Shown here one piece after another: positions 27,172-38,565 of a stretch of DNA of 64,000 nt. The notes beneath the pieces are model-generated. The model ran no database searches and was not told where the DNA came from. It saw only the letters and a list, made by a program, of their open reading frames with translations. The stretch is from NCBI GenBank assembly GCA_022829145.1, contig CM040746.1, forward strand, positions 18,538,332 to 18,602,331. Reading direction: 5' to 3'. Both the position numbers and the translations under genes were made by a program. The DNA comes from Albula goreensis (lineage: Eukaryota > Chordata > Actinopteri > Albuliformes > Albulidae). The stretch's first letter is position 1, and every line of letters starts with the position of its first letter.

Positions 27172-28797
27172 TGTTTGTATGTATGTATATCTCAGAAGAT
27201 AATAAATCATTGCTAGAACAGGGTACAGGCTGAAAAACTTTGCTAAAGCTTTACAGAGCAAGAAAGGAATGGTAAATTATTGTTTTATTGATTTCTCGAT
27301 GATTCTCCATTATTTCCCCAGCTTCTATTCCCTAGGTCCAGTGCTTCGTTGCCCGTACATTGTGAAATGAATGAATGAATAAATAAATACATTTTCGGTG
27401 AGCTCCACAGATCATATAAGAGCTAAATAGCGTTTTGATTGAACGTTGAGTGTCCAAATATTTCCCTTTACCAATTCACCGAATTTCAAGTGAGAGTGCG
27501 CGCTCAAACAAACATAATTTATGAAAGATATATCTCATGTACAACACAAAACTTCCCAAGCATAAGACAAAACGAAAATTTTATAGGACTGCCTAAATAA
27601 AAGGTTCGCATATTAAAAACTCAACCAAGGCTACTGACAGAGTAATGATATTTGACATTTTCGTTTTAAAAGCACGATATTTTTAGTCGAAATCACAATT
27701 CAGCTTCACTTCTATTGAAACTGTAAACAGATAATTATGTTTTGGAGAAATAAAAACGAGACAAGACATCCAGTGATCTAAAAAAATAAATAATTTGTTT
27801 AATAAAATAATTATAATTTATTATACATAATATATAATTATATAAATATATAGAATTATCATACAGATAGAATTTCCAGTATAGAAGCAAACTTGTCGGG
27901 ATATAAGTGCCCCGTCAATGCGACACGCGCAGGCAGAGCACTCACAGTGTGTGGGACGTCCTGTGATTTAAGTGCAGTCCGTTATGCTGGTGCAAACTTT
28001 AAACCAGTGTCCCAGCATGATTAGAATGCCTTTGCAGGGCTATATAAAACACAAGCGCCCAGCTTAATTTAAATACTACTCAGTACAGTAAACACTCTTG
28101 TCCTTCAGATGTTACAACAAAAGTGACATTACTTTCAGTCAGCATAGTATTCCAGTAATAAAAACAAACACCAATGACATGTGAAAACCAGAATACTTTT
28201 CTGATAAATTATGAAACAGTTCATATTTGTCAATATACGGGGAACAGATTTCTAACACCGGCGTATTGCAGTAAAAGAAACATTCAATCTGTTGCAATTT
28301 GTTTTACTGCTATACAGTTTGCCTTGGTATAACACAAACTCATCAGTCAAAAAATGATGCCTTACGTCAACTGTTCAAGGTAATGAGAATGACCTGCGTT
28401 TACAACATTGCAAATCATACAAATGTTTTATTTAATCGGTTAACGCAACTTTCAGAGATGATGACTACTAGTCAGCTAAGAAAACCTACAGCCATACCTC
28501 TTGCAGAAGTTTTTCAATTGTATCTCGAAACACAGGTAGTACAGTTCCATCTTCACTCAGAAAAGCCGCTTCTGGGGGATGGAATACAGACTTCTTCTCC
28601 ATCTCCAGCGCGTGCACTCTCTGTTCTAGTTGTGATGTTTTAAAACTTACCAAAAAACAAATGGCTATGGAACTAACCGACAGCATAAAACAAGCAACTG
28701 TCGGAAGAGCCACCAAGCAACGGAAAATCAAGGACCTGGGGGCACTTCGGCTAAGCAATGCCTTGTTCTCTTCTTTTGAGATCTCTGCTGAGTCCAT
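26918..28797 (-). CDS. col23a1: Collagen alpha-1(XXIII) chain, 5' part (coding exons 1 and 2)
   Basis: This is the amino-terminal part of a type II transmembrane collagen. Exon 1 is 28498-28797 (100 codons from the ATG at 28797, donor CAAGAG|GTATGG). Exon 2 is 26918-26987 (70 nt, acceptor TTTCCAG|AGG, donor CCAG|GTGTGT). Residues 1-26 are a short cytoplasmic tail. Residues about 27-52 form one hydrophobic membrane segment. Residues 53-70 (TSQLEQRVHALEMEKK region) look like the membrane-proximal coiled coil that nucleates trimers. Exon 2 carries KLRTVR at 108-113, a furin-type R-X-X-R site, then CSCPPG, which leads into the first collagenous domain. Human COL23A1 has the same layout (LLREKLDGLAKIRTAR, CVCPPG). 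The remaining Gly-X-Y exons must lie beyond coordinate 1. The exon 2 donor falls inside the last Gly codon; an in-frame donor 2 nt further on is possible but weaker. Confidence 0.88.
26988..28497 (-). other. col23a1: col23a1 intron 1
   Basis: A 1510-nt intron between the two recognised exons, with a GT donor at 28496-28497 and an AG acceptor just above 26987. It contains an (ATGT)n microsatellite at about 27138-27190, an AATG/AATA run near 27362-27390, and a very AT-rich block at about 27780-27860. No coding signal was seen. Confidence 0.8.
27138..27190. repeat. (ATGT)n microsatellite
   Basis: About a dozen tetranucleotide units with one TTTG interruption, inside col23a1 intron 1. Confidence 0.95.
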
Positions 28798-29240
28798 TCT
28801 GTCAGTCCAAGTTGGAAAGAACCACTAGAAGGAGTTCGATTTTCACGAAATATTGTTTTATTCTCTGGATATATCCCTCTTTTTTCCTTAGTCAAAAAAG
28901 TGTTCGCTTACACCTTAATAACTTGACACGGACAGCTAACACGGTTCACGTTAACAAGCTGACTATTGCACAATATGAAGTTCAACTCTCACGACGAGCT
29001 TGCAAATAACTCCAGTTGTGGAGCTGCACACAGCGCGCGCGAGGCACGTCTAGAATCAGCTACAAGAAATCTGAAAGCTTGTGAGTGAAGCTACGTCCGC
29101 GCGCTCAGGTTTAGCTATTCCACTACCATGCAAGTGAGACATGGGCCAGGAGTCAATCAAAACCTCTTGTTAAATTCGAAGTTCGACCAGTGGTGATGCG
29201 CCCGCCCTGGTGACCACGTGGAAAGAAAAAAGGCAAATGC
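28798..29240 (-). promoter_or_regulatory. col23a1: col23a1 5' UTR and candidate promoter
   Basis: This is the sequence directly upstream of the col23a1 start codon. It is locally CpG-rich compared with its neighbours (for example 29030-29045 and 29095-29105, GCGCGCG-type runs). It also has a GC-box-like CGCCCGCCC stretch near 29198-29207 and a palindromic E-box CCACGTGG at 29214-29221. No TATA box is obvious. The transcription start cannot be fixed by eye, so the boundaries are approximate. Confidence 0.45.
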
Positions 29241-31794
29241 GATTTAAAAGAAGGATGCTCAGCGAAGGTTCCCATTTCGCGGATTTTTAATTAGTCCAAA
29301 CCTTAACATAAATTGTCTAGTATTATTTACAAACTAATTTGAAACTGTGTAGCTTATTTCATCTACGTTGTGTACTGAAACATTGTATTTTACATAAATT
29401 TATTCAAATGAATGTAAGTAAAAAAGTCACTTTGGCTGACGATTTGCCAAGTATTTCAGCGACATTTTGAGTGAATAAAAATGGTGAAACTCTTAACCGT
29501 TTTAATGTGAAACATTAATTAGTTAGGCTTATATCTATATCTGTTGGATATTTTAAAGGTCAACCTTTTAAATGTCCTTGGTTGCAATATGAGGTTTTTT
29601 TTTTTTTTTTATCATTTTCAGCCCACATCTGATTTATTCCAATCGACACAGTCCTTGCCATTCCAAAGGGAAATTCCATATAAAACGATAACCAACAACA
29701 GCAGCAAAAGATCTGTTAAGCTATTGTCTGACTGAAATTGACCAAAAAATAACAGCATTTTCTTTTTGACAGTTCAATTAGGATTATATGTATTGTTCGT
29801 GTAAATGTTTTCCATTGATTAGATATTTAATATTGATTAAACATTCAAAGCATATATAAAATAGCAATTAGCCTCATGAAAATAAGGACACGAAAATAGG
29901 CTATACACTCACTTTTACGAAACTAAATCACAATTAGAGTCTACAGTGATTTCATAACGTCAGTGCTAATTACCAATAGACATATGTTCATCTGAGACGT
30001 TTTAAAATGAACTCGTTATGTAAGTTTTTAAGACAAGATACGAGTTCAAGACCTAAGAAAGAAACAGTTGTTGCCCAAATTGCATGTGGGGTTGTAACAG
30101 ACCCTACATTTCTTCAACGTGTCAAGAACAACAGTGAAAATAATCATAACTTCAAACGTATAACAAGGGAAAACTCCATCGAGGCAGAAGAATCGTGGTC
30201 TTAGAGGAACAGCCAAATTGGTGAAAGCCACAAACCAATGGCCACAAAAATTACCACAAAACTGAATCTATACTCCGCCATGCCCCGGTCTGAATAAACA
30301 GCACACGTCGTAAACTCCTCGTAGCTGCTATTCAGATACATTTAGTATCCAAACCATTTTGTCGTGTAATGAGCCAAACGTGCTGTTATGAACCGTGGAA
30401 GATAGTAGTTCTTCTTATGTCTTATTTTAGACTGCTCTCTTTTTCTTACATCTGGACAACTTGATGTTAAGCTAAAATTTAGTATTCTCGACCCACATCA
30501 CATTTCCAACTGTTAGACTGATTTGTGCTATTTTAGACAACCAGGTGCAAAACATTGTTTCCTCACGATATCCTTTTGTCGTTAGAGGATAATGTCAACA
30601 TACAAACTGGATTTAATTAAACCTGAAAAGCTCGGTATATGTTGCTACGTAAATTTTCCATGAAAGACCTGGAGGCCGACCCTCTTGAGGAATGGTTCAA
30701 TATCTGATTTGTAGTTCAAAGCTTAAATGTATATAGGGCACTTAAAAGTTCCACTTTTATTTTTAGTGGATTATTTCAGTCATAAGTTATCTGTCCTTGG
30801 TGCTGAATCAATGTGACAAATTTTACAAAAGCACATCGATGGAATTTCCTTGTAACACGCGGTTAATGCAAAACACTGCACTGGAAAATGCCTCCAAAAT
30901 TAGAGCCAAGAGCTGTAAGAAAAAGAGGGTCTGAAACTAACCATGTAAACCTTATAATATGGGATTATAACAATATGTCGTAAACTGAATGCAGTGGAAT
31001 TCGGCCTGTTACGAAAAAAAAATACCCCCACGCAGAACGGCGACTGCTGTTTTACAGCTGAATCCCTAAACTGTTCACATAAACCAGGCATTTTGTGTCT
31101 GCCTCTGACAAATGGTTAACATGAGATGCGCAGCAAATAAATTCTAGCCAATATATTTCTGACAATAAGCGGAGACAGTTTATGGAAGTTGCAACAATTG
31201 GTCGCAAATTGATCGTACTATCCCGCGTAGCCTATTGAAACTTAAGCAACTAATTTTTGCTTTCTCTTCAAGTGATTCCCTTTTGTGGAAGCGTACAGCT
31301 ATGCATTGCAGGCAGTAGGGCACCTTGCCCGTTACGAAACATTAGCAAGACGACGAACTGTGTTCCAAAGTTTGCACAACACTCAAGACTTAAAACTAAA
31401 GCTTGACTGACTCCTGGAGTTTCAACGTTTCTTTTCCAAGTGCTACACATGGCTACTGGCACTACATGTAAGAATGAGCAGCTGGATAGTTAACACAAAT
31501 ACCTCAAAGACTATGTATCTTGTACATGGTATACTTGTCTCATTGTGGCAAATAATCTCTAAGAACATGCAGTTTAAAACTCCATCAGACAAATACAGTC
31601 AATTCATACTTTACAAATGTTTTCATTGTGGCAGGTTTCACAATTTAGTGATGTCCATTAGGACTGGTACCATAGTGTTCTACTGCCACCTGTTGTATTA
31701 TTCTGGGTACTGCAGGTGGGAGGAGGAATCTAACTAGAACTTGGACAACAGATCAACACTACCAAATTCGCACAACCAACAAGAGAACACCATT
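29241..31794. other. Intergenic region between col23a1 promoter and clk4 3' end
   Basis: About 2.5 kb of AT-rich sequence with no recognisable exon, RNA gene or mobile element. A CTCF-like motif in reverse orientation lies near 31684-31697, about 100 nt beyond the clk4 polyadenylation signal. Nothing else was identified. Confidence 0.6.
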
Positions 31795-31810
31795 TTTAGA
31801 CTATGTGATC

Positions 31811-31816
31811 TTTATT
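31811..31816 (-). terminator. clk4: clk4 polyadenylation signal AATAAA
   Basis: The minus strand reads AATAAA here, 221 nt below the clk4 stop codon. It is the first canonical signal noticed downstream of that stop. Cleavage would be expected roughly 10-30 nt further on, near 31785-31800, giving a short 3' UTR of about 240 nt. Confidence 0.6.
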
Positions 31817-32036
31817 TTACAATTTACACACATACATCTTTGAAAAAGTAGAAAGCCATATGGTAAAAGGAACAACAACACTGTTCTATACAAAGCATAA
31901 CATCCTAGTTTTTCAGGGACTACGGAATAAATTAAGACCAAGCAGAAAAGGTAATCGTGGCAGGTCGGACTGATGCAGTCTGCAGAAATCTCCCCTGGAG
32001 AGTCTTCTAAATGCAGTGATTGATTTTTTTGGTCAT

Positions 32037-35000
32037 TCACTTTTTCTTCCCTTTCTTCAGGGAGTCAAAAAAAGGGTGTTTCAAGGCTTGCTCCAGGGTG
32101 ATTCTTTTGGATGCGTCATACTCCAGCATCTTCTGGATCAGGTCAAACAGCTGTTCATGCTCAGGGCTCTTGGATGTCATGTATTGCTGGTGGGGGGAGA
32201 AACCATTAGACATTCTTTCAGACAAGAGGAGCCAACCCACATTTCCACAGACTAAGAACACAAAGACAGTGCTTAATTTGCTTATTTTAATCAGGGAAAC
32301 TTCTTCAGTTAGAACAACTGTAAGAACAATACACAGAACCGTTTCCCTCCTATCTGTATAATAATTTGAACCCATGCACCCAAAGTACATTAGAAGAAAA
32401 TCATCAGCAAATCATCTGTGAATACTAAATGATGAGGCAAGCTAAATATTTTTCATGGAGCACACCATACACCATTCACTGTCTGTACACACCTTCAGAG
32501 GTCTGCAGTGTTTCCTCACATATCTCCCAGAAGAGCTGTGTTCATCCCAGTCCAGTCTGTCATGATGGACATAGCGCCGCTTCCTGTGACCCAGGGATAG
32601 GAGAAATTGGTGAGAGGGGCCTGCTATGACAACTCTACTTCATGCATGCCAATGACTGAAATGGCCTTGGCTCATAATCCAAGCGGGTTAACAACCAGTT
32701 CTGCTCTTTACTACACTCAGCATACGACGTAAGCAGCTGTCCAAGAAGCAATGCGCCTGCAGCAACATTTTTAGCACACAATTTTGGAAAGAAAACGATC
32801 TATCCACCATTGAGGCAAACTTAAAAACTAAAACTCACCTAGTTTTCTGCAGCATGTGTGTAGGAATAGGACCCAGAACTCTTTCCATCATTGCTAAGTG
32901 CTCCTTACTGTCATGAGTCTACAAGCAGAACAGTACAAACAGTGAACTCATTACACAATGAAGACATTTTATTTTTTTCCATCACACAATGGAAGCTGAC
33001 AATTTATGCGGTATGGTTCACTCACTGACAAACTTCTTGCCTTCTAATCCCTCCTACTCACCTGAAAGAGCGTTAATCCAAGGTAATACTCAATCAGAAT
33101 GCAGCCCAGGCTCCAGACATCACAGGACTGGTTCCACCCCAGTTCTACATGTGGACAACACATCCATTCCAAACAACCATATAGCACATTCCCATGACAA
33201 ATAAGGACAAAATACACATGGAAAACATGAGAAATTGCATTGCAGCACACCAGAGTCCTGCATCATTTTGGGTACCAGCACAAATGTGGTTAGCGATGAC
33301 AGCGGGGGATTTCAGGGTTCAGTTTCTGTACAAGGACCTAATACAGGACTCTGGTGCCTACGCATGCATGCACACACACACTCACCAAGGATGACCTCAG
33401 GTGCACGGTAATGCCTTGTGGACACCACAGACGTGTGGTGCTCATGATCATAGGTGGCATTCCCAAAATCCACTACTTTTATGTCAGGGTTCTTCAAGGT
33501 CCTCTCGTCCCGTTTCTGGGTTGGGGGAGGCAGAGAAATCAACATATCAGCCAAAGATTAATCCAAAGTTTAAGAAGAAAGGGCTTACAAGGCCACAAAA
33601 TACAGAAAGGTTAGGGACATAGGCAAAGAAAAAAAAACCCTCACCATTTTAGGATTGTACTCCATGTGGTAATCTGAACTCACAAAGAGAATATTCTCTG
33701 GCTTCAGATCAGTGTGAGTCAATTTATTCCGATGGAGAACTGGAACACATGACACAAATAATAAATCATCAGGTATACTTCAACTGGGAAACCAACTCAG
33801 CAAAAATGAATTATAACAACATACCAATCATGTAATTAGTATTTAAAATGATATTTTAACTGAGATTAAACCTACCATTCTCTAATCAATGTTCCAAAAA
33901 CCCAAATGCAATCACAGAATCCCTTATCTCAGGTAGTGCTAAGTTCATAAAAACAACACACACCTGCCTACTTGGCTCAATTATACTCACAGCGTACAGC
34001 TCTGATGATCTGGTGTGCCATGTGTCTGATGTGGTCCATAGGAAAGGGCTGGAAACTGTTCTCTTTGAGGAAGTCGAAGGTGCTCAGACCAAGCAGCTCA
34101 AACACGATGCAGATGTGGCCATGGTGATCAAACCAGTCCAACATCCGCACACAGGCACTGAGAGATAAACCAAGCAGATGGTGGGGTCAGGGTACGGTCA
34201 ATCAGCATGAACAAATGTATCACAGAACATTCTCTGGAAGGGAAGGAATCAGTCTGGGTCACTTACTATCGCCTGTCACAGTCCAGTGAGTTCATCTGTT
34301 CCAGCACCTCAACCTCAGACATGGCTGCTTCCCGATAACGATCAATATTTTTAATAATCTTCAGTGCCACTCGAGCACCGCCTCTGCAACAATGAGCACC
34401 ATGCAGGCAGAAACATCTTAAGTCAGTAGCATCGAATAATAGAGGAAACCAGTAACGGACTTAAGAGTCAGTGGTGTAACAGACACACACTCAATGCTGG
34501 TACTGGAGGACTGCAGTGTGTATAGGCTTCTGTTCAATGACGGTGGTTAATTACCTGAAAAAACTAAGCAGTCTTTACTCAAGACCTTGTATATCTGAAA
34601 ACAAACACACTGCTGCCTTCCAGCACTACAATTAAAGAATATTATCAGTGTTTAAGACGTCTAATAAAGGCAACAAAATGAAATGAGGAATACTTACTTT
34701 GCATGATCAATACATTCCACCACCTTCCCAAAGGCACCTTCACCTAAAGTGCACACAATCTCATCTACAGGAATAAAGACAAACAATTAGAACCAGAAAA
34801 TGCATGATCAACTCATTAGCACATTATCAAAAGGACAGTCTAGTTTAGTATTCAATTAACACACCAATTACTCAGAACACTGATTTAGCATTACACTAGA
34901 CTTAGAAGAGGTCCAAAAATGAAAAACAAAAACAGACTTACAATACAAGTAAAATAACTAGGTCTTACTGATTATGGGCTGAAAACAAACTACTTTATGG

Positions 35001-36680
35001 AAGAAAACATTTGAAATGTTAACCACTAACAACCCTTCCCCCTCTATGTCACTATAGCTGTGTCTTTCTGGTATAACAATAAATTAACATGAAAACAACA
35101 CAACAGAAAGAGGTACAGAAAAGGTATATATTCTATACATCTTGCTCTCAGCATGTGTCCACTGTGATAGATCAGGTGACCCTCCTCATCATCCTCAAAA
35201 CTCCTGGATCTTTTCCTGCGATGACTCCTCTGGGATTGGTCACCAGCATCACCACCATAAACCCGCGACAATCAGGCCAGAACGCGCCATTCATTCATTC
35301 AGCGGGGGGATATTCGGGCATTCAGATACCGCGCCAGGCCGCAGCAGCAATTTCAAATTCATCCCCGAGATATGCACAGGGCCCCACATAGTTTGTGTTA
35401 CAGAAGAAAAACATGGCAACAAATTTTCAGATGAGACTTTCTCAAAGTAAAAAAATAAGCAGTGCAACAATATGCATCAACATTTTCTTCCCCATTTGTT
35501 CCCTTTTACAGCATAGATCCGCTTCTTCTCCGCTCTTAAGGTATTAAATTGCCATCCTTGCATGGCAAAAAGATCCCCTGCATACTAGTACTATATCCAG
35601 TCTTACTCTATTATAACCATTTTATGGTTTGTACAAGAATAAATCAGTTCCTAAACTACTTTGTTTCAATACATCCTGTCGTTTATGAACGTGTTAATCA
35701 ATCTCGGCTACAGTTTTCAAATTCAGTGCTTCAGTACATGCACTTCCGATTCCTAAGTGTTTTTCCATTCAGCATTTGGATGCCACTAGGGGGAGCACTA
35801 TGGGTTGGGAGGGGGAGGTAATTAAAACTAGAGAGAGATACAGACAGAGAGACAAAAGAGGAGGAAGGGGTATTTATGAGAAAACAGGTAAGGACTGTGA
35901 AAAGGGCTGTGTGGACCGTTTCGTACCGAGTGAGAGTGGTGGCGAGAGGGGCTTGGCCTGCGCCCACGACGATGCCTACGACTGCTCCGACCGCTCCTCC
36001 TGCTGTTTCCTGAAGACTTGCTGTAGTGATGCCAATCTCTGTCCCTCTCCGTCTGTTTGCAGGACATACCCCGTTCACTATCTTCATGGTCTTCTGGGCT
36101 GTATCTGCGGCCTCTGTGCTCCTTGCCCTCCAGTCTCTCGTTCTGAGTCCGTGGCTCCAGATAATGCCTGTTGCCACAAGAAACAAACATGGTGACACCT
36201 TTTCAACTAAATGGCACAGTAATGGATAAATTATGATTCATCAAAGCTAGGAGGTGATGTATGTGTGCCACAGTGCCAGCTTGAACAATGTTTTTATGAA
36301 TTTTACATTAAGTCCTGAGGTGCTCATGAATTTGCTTATTCTTAAATATTCTAGAATTTCTCAGTGCCATCTTTTCTCAGTGGTGGTACAAAAGCTCACA
36401 TAAAATATAACCTGATGCAAACTAAAGTGTGAAAGCAAGTGAACAGACCTTTGAAAATTTGCACACTGAGATCAATGATTATCCCACCCAAAAATAAAAG
36501 CTAAAAAAACCTAAATGATTACAAATGATGTTTGAAAGCAGAAAATCTATAGTTTTTTTGTAAAACTCTTGAGTACTTTAATCAAACAAAAGCCTTCATT
36601 AACATCTCAGCCACTTTTAATAGAGCTGTGTTTGGATTTGCTATGAAAGATGCATAGGTGGAGTGAAACTTATGATCAGA

Positions 36681-36716
<36 letters not shown>

Positions 36717-37481
36717 CCAACTGACACGGCCTTGCTGCCAAAATGGAAAAAACAATAGCTAAACTAGCTCTTAAAATAAGGGGAAATCTTAGTTAAGCTG
36801 TAGTCATACGATTGACAAATAAAATGATCTGTACGGATTGACATTACTCCAAAAAGATATTCATGTACTTATTTTTGGGTGCTGTACCATTTTAATCACC
36901 TTTTCATGGAGAAGCCTTACAATGACAGAATAACAGCCTAGAACCAAGAATCCCTCATTAGCTAAATTCCTAGAAACAATATAAATGTGTTCCAGCACTA
37001 CAGTCCATTTCTGACTAAACAAACATAGGACTGGACAAGCTAGGATGTCAGCGGAAATCGCGTTTTTCATGAACTTTCATTAGGGTTCTGAGGAATGCTT
37101 TTGTCAACTATACATCACATATATCCTTATCATAGCTTCTCCAAGAAAAGGTGAACACCAAGTGGATTACAATTATGGCAAAGGTCTAGATATTTCCACT
37201 AGACAGATTACCGTGCTTTCGACCAATACTTGGGGACATGACCAACTTAATGACACTTAAACGTCTACAACTATATAAAATTAAGTTTTTCCACTCATAC
37301 ATTTCATATCATTTATTTACCCTTCATATGTTTTGTAGTGGTGGTAGCGTTTTCGAGTTTTGTTTTCCCTCTCGCTGCTGTGTGAATCTCGTTTTCGTCG
37401 TTTGCGGGTTTCCAGCCTCTCCTCCAAGCTGTACTCCTCGATCCAGCTCCCTGGAGAACGCATTCTCTTGGACTGACGCAT
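32037..37481 (-). CDS. clk4: CDC-like (LAMMER) dual-specificity kinase, CLK1/CLK4 type
   Basis: A nuclear kinase that phosphorylates SR splicing factors. The twelve coding exons are 37321-37481, 35927-36167, 35139-35229, 34698-34764, 34267-34383, 33991-34157, 33645-33739, 33386-33515, 33062-33144, 32839-32918, 32493-32583 and 32037-32186. All have GT-AG borders and matching phases and sum to 1473 nt (490 residues; human CLK1/CLK4 are about 480). The ATG opens its exon right after an acceptor, so a non-coding exon 1 is implied. Residues 1-134 are basic and Arg/Ser-rich. The kinase domain starts at YEIV (165). Key residues are glycine loop LGEGAFG 171-177, Lys195, HTDLKPEN 290-297 with Asp292, DFG 329-331, APE 351-353 and the signature EHLAMMER 390-397. 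EDDEEGHL and the short KKGKKK tail favour CLK1/4 over CLK2/3. The position beside col23a1 favours clk4, but the choice between clk1 and clk4 is not certain. Confidence 0.93.
35139..35229 (-). CDS. clk4: clk4 91-nt regulated exon (equivalent to mammalian CLK exon 4)
   Basis: This exon encodes residues 135-164 plus one base of codon 165 and links the RS-rich region (HRRKRSRS) to the kinase domain (EDDEEGHL). Its length is 91 nt, not a multiple of three. Both splice sites look weak: the acceptor ends CCAATCCCAG after a purine-rich, GGTGGTG-like tract, and the donor is T|GTATAG. If it is left out, the next exon is read from its first base as ATG AGA TTG TGT GCA CTT TAG. Skipping would therefore remove the whole kinase domain. 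Skipping of the homologous exon and retention of its flanking introns are known for mammalian CLK1; that it occurs here is inferred. Confidence 0.8.
35230..35926 (-). other. clk4: clk4 intron before the 91-nt exon (candidate retained intron)
   Basis: A 697-nt intron between the RS-rich exon and the 91-nt exon. It opens with GTACGA and ends with a poor polypyrimidine tract. A CTCF-like motif (CCACTAGGGGGAGC, one mismatch to consensus) lies at 35783-35796. The corresponding intron is known to be retained in mammalian CLK transcripts. No coding continuation was seen. Confidence 0.5.
36168..37320 (-). other. clk4: clk4 intron with a 30-nt homopolymer
   Basis: A 1153-nt intron between the first two coding exons. 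It contains an uninterrupted run of 30 A on the plus strand at 36685-36714, which is poly(U) in the pre-mRNA. I saw no recognisable element attached to the run. Confidence 0.75.
36685..36714. repeat. Poly(A) run of 30
   Basis: An uninterrupted A homopolymer on the plus strand within a clk4 intron. Length may be affected by sequencing or assembly error. Confidence 0.9.
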
Positions 37482-38337
37482 CTGCCAAATAAATAACTAA
37501 ATTAAGCGACTGTCATAAACCGTAGGGCAAACTTACATGTCACATCGATCAAAGTCAATTTCTTTCACCCACATTTAGCGGCTTTCGTTGATCAAAAATT
37601 AGTACGTAATTAAAGTGCATTACAATGTAGTAAGTTATACCGTCATGTCCAAAACAAAACACCGTTGTCTATCACAATGAGGTATTTGTAGGATTGATTG
37701 GCTTGATAGCTCAAATAGCCCAAGTTTGTTTAATTTGAACGCACCTGCTTGCTATTAAGCTTGACTTGGCTGGCGAGGGCCCACTAGCAAAAAATGCACA
37801 AGTCAAAAATACTTACTCCGTTGATCTACATGCACATATCTTGCATTAATAGGGATAAAACTTCAAATCGTCGTCGTACTAATTCAGCTACAAACCAGCA
37901 AACTAAATTCGTTCTCTCAGCTGAAGTGATTTCCATTGTCTTTCAGCGAGACGGCTACCGCTAGCGCTATACGTAGCGAGGGCACTACGTCGTCCATCTT
38001 TATTTCAGGAAATGTTGTTCTATTGTTTCTAGGAGGCCTCCCTTAAGGTTACTTCAACAAAATTTGTGTAGCGTTACATTAACTTCCTCTAACGTAACTA
38101 GCTACTTTCTGATACTCCAACAGACAACGATTAAAGACACTGCTTTGTTTTAGGACTTCACTGATCGAACTCGAACGGCCTACTAAAAGCAAGATTTTTG
38201 CGACAGCTAAGCTAACGACATTAGCGAAGTTTGGCTGTGAAAAACGAAAGCCATGTAACTCATCCTTGGCAAGAATACATAACGTATCCAACTAACTCTT
38301 TGTCTACATTTCACAATCATAACATTATTATTCTCAC

Positions 38338-38470
38338 CTCTCGCAACGAAGGACACCTACAAATACACGATAATATTCTTTCTTAACAAAGACGCCGTGA
38401 AAATATCTACGCCTCTTTTAGTTTGCTCTGCTTTCGACGTAACTGCACCTTAAAATGGCGACCAGCGTCG
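38338..38470 (-). other. clk4: Probable non-coding clk4 exon 1
   Basis: On the minus strand a CpG-containing segment runs into a good donor, GCGAGAG|GTGAGA, with the exon ending at 38338. The first coding exon of clk4 starts at an acceptor, so an upstream exon is required. This segment sits just below YY1-like and CRE-like motifs. The 5' end is not determinable; 38470 is an estimate. Confidence 0.5.
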
Positions 38471-38565
38471 AGATCTTTCTCTGAAAAACATAGCAGCATT
38501 AACGTCATACATATAATCAATCACGTGACAGTCAAGCGCTCAGATATTTGGGAAATGTAGTTTAC
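38430..38565 (-). promoter_or_regulatory. clk4: clk4 promoter with YY1, CRE, E-box and ZNF143-like motifs
   Basis: Several motifs typical of TATA-less housekeeping promoters are clustered here. They are AAAATGGCGACC (YY1-type) at 38452-38463, CGACGTAA (CRE-like) near 38435-38442, TAACGTCA (CRE-like) near 38497-38504, a palindromic E-box TCACGTGA at 38521-38528, and ACTACATTTCCCA (ZNF143/THAP11-type, minus strand) at 38549-38561. All are read by eye from consensus, and occupancy is inference. Confidence 0.55.

Noticed and set aside
35731-36198. 155-codon minus-strand and 139-codon plus-strand frames over the clk4 RS-rich exon
   Set aside because: They are other-frame readings of the true clk4 exon 35927-36167, whose frame is fixed by homology and splice phase.
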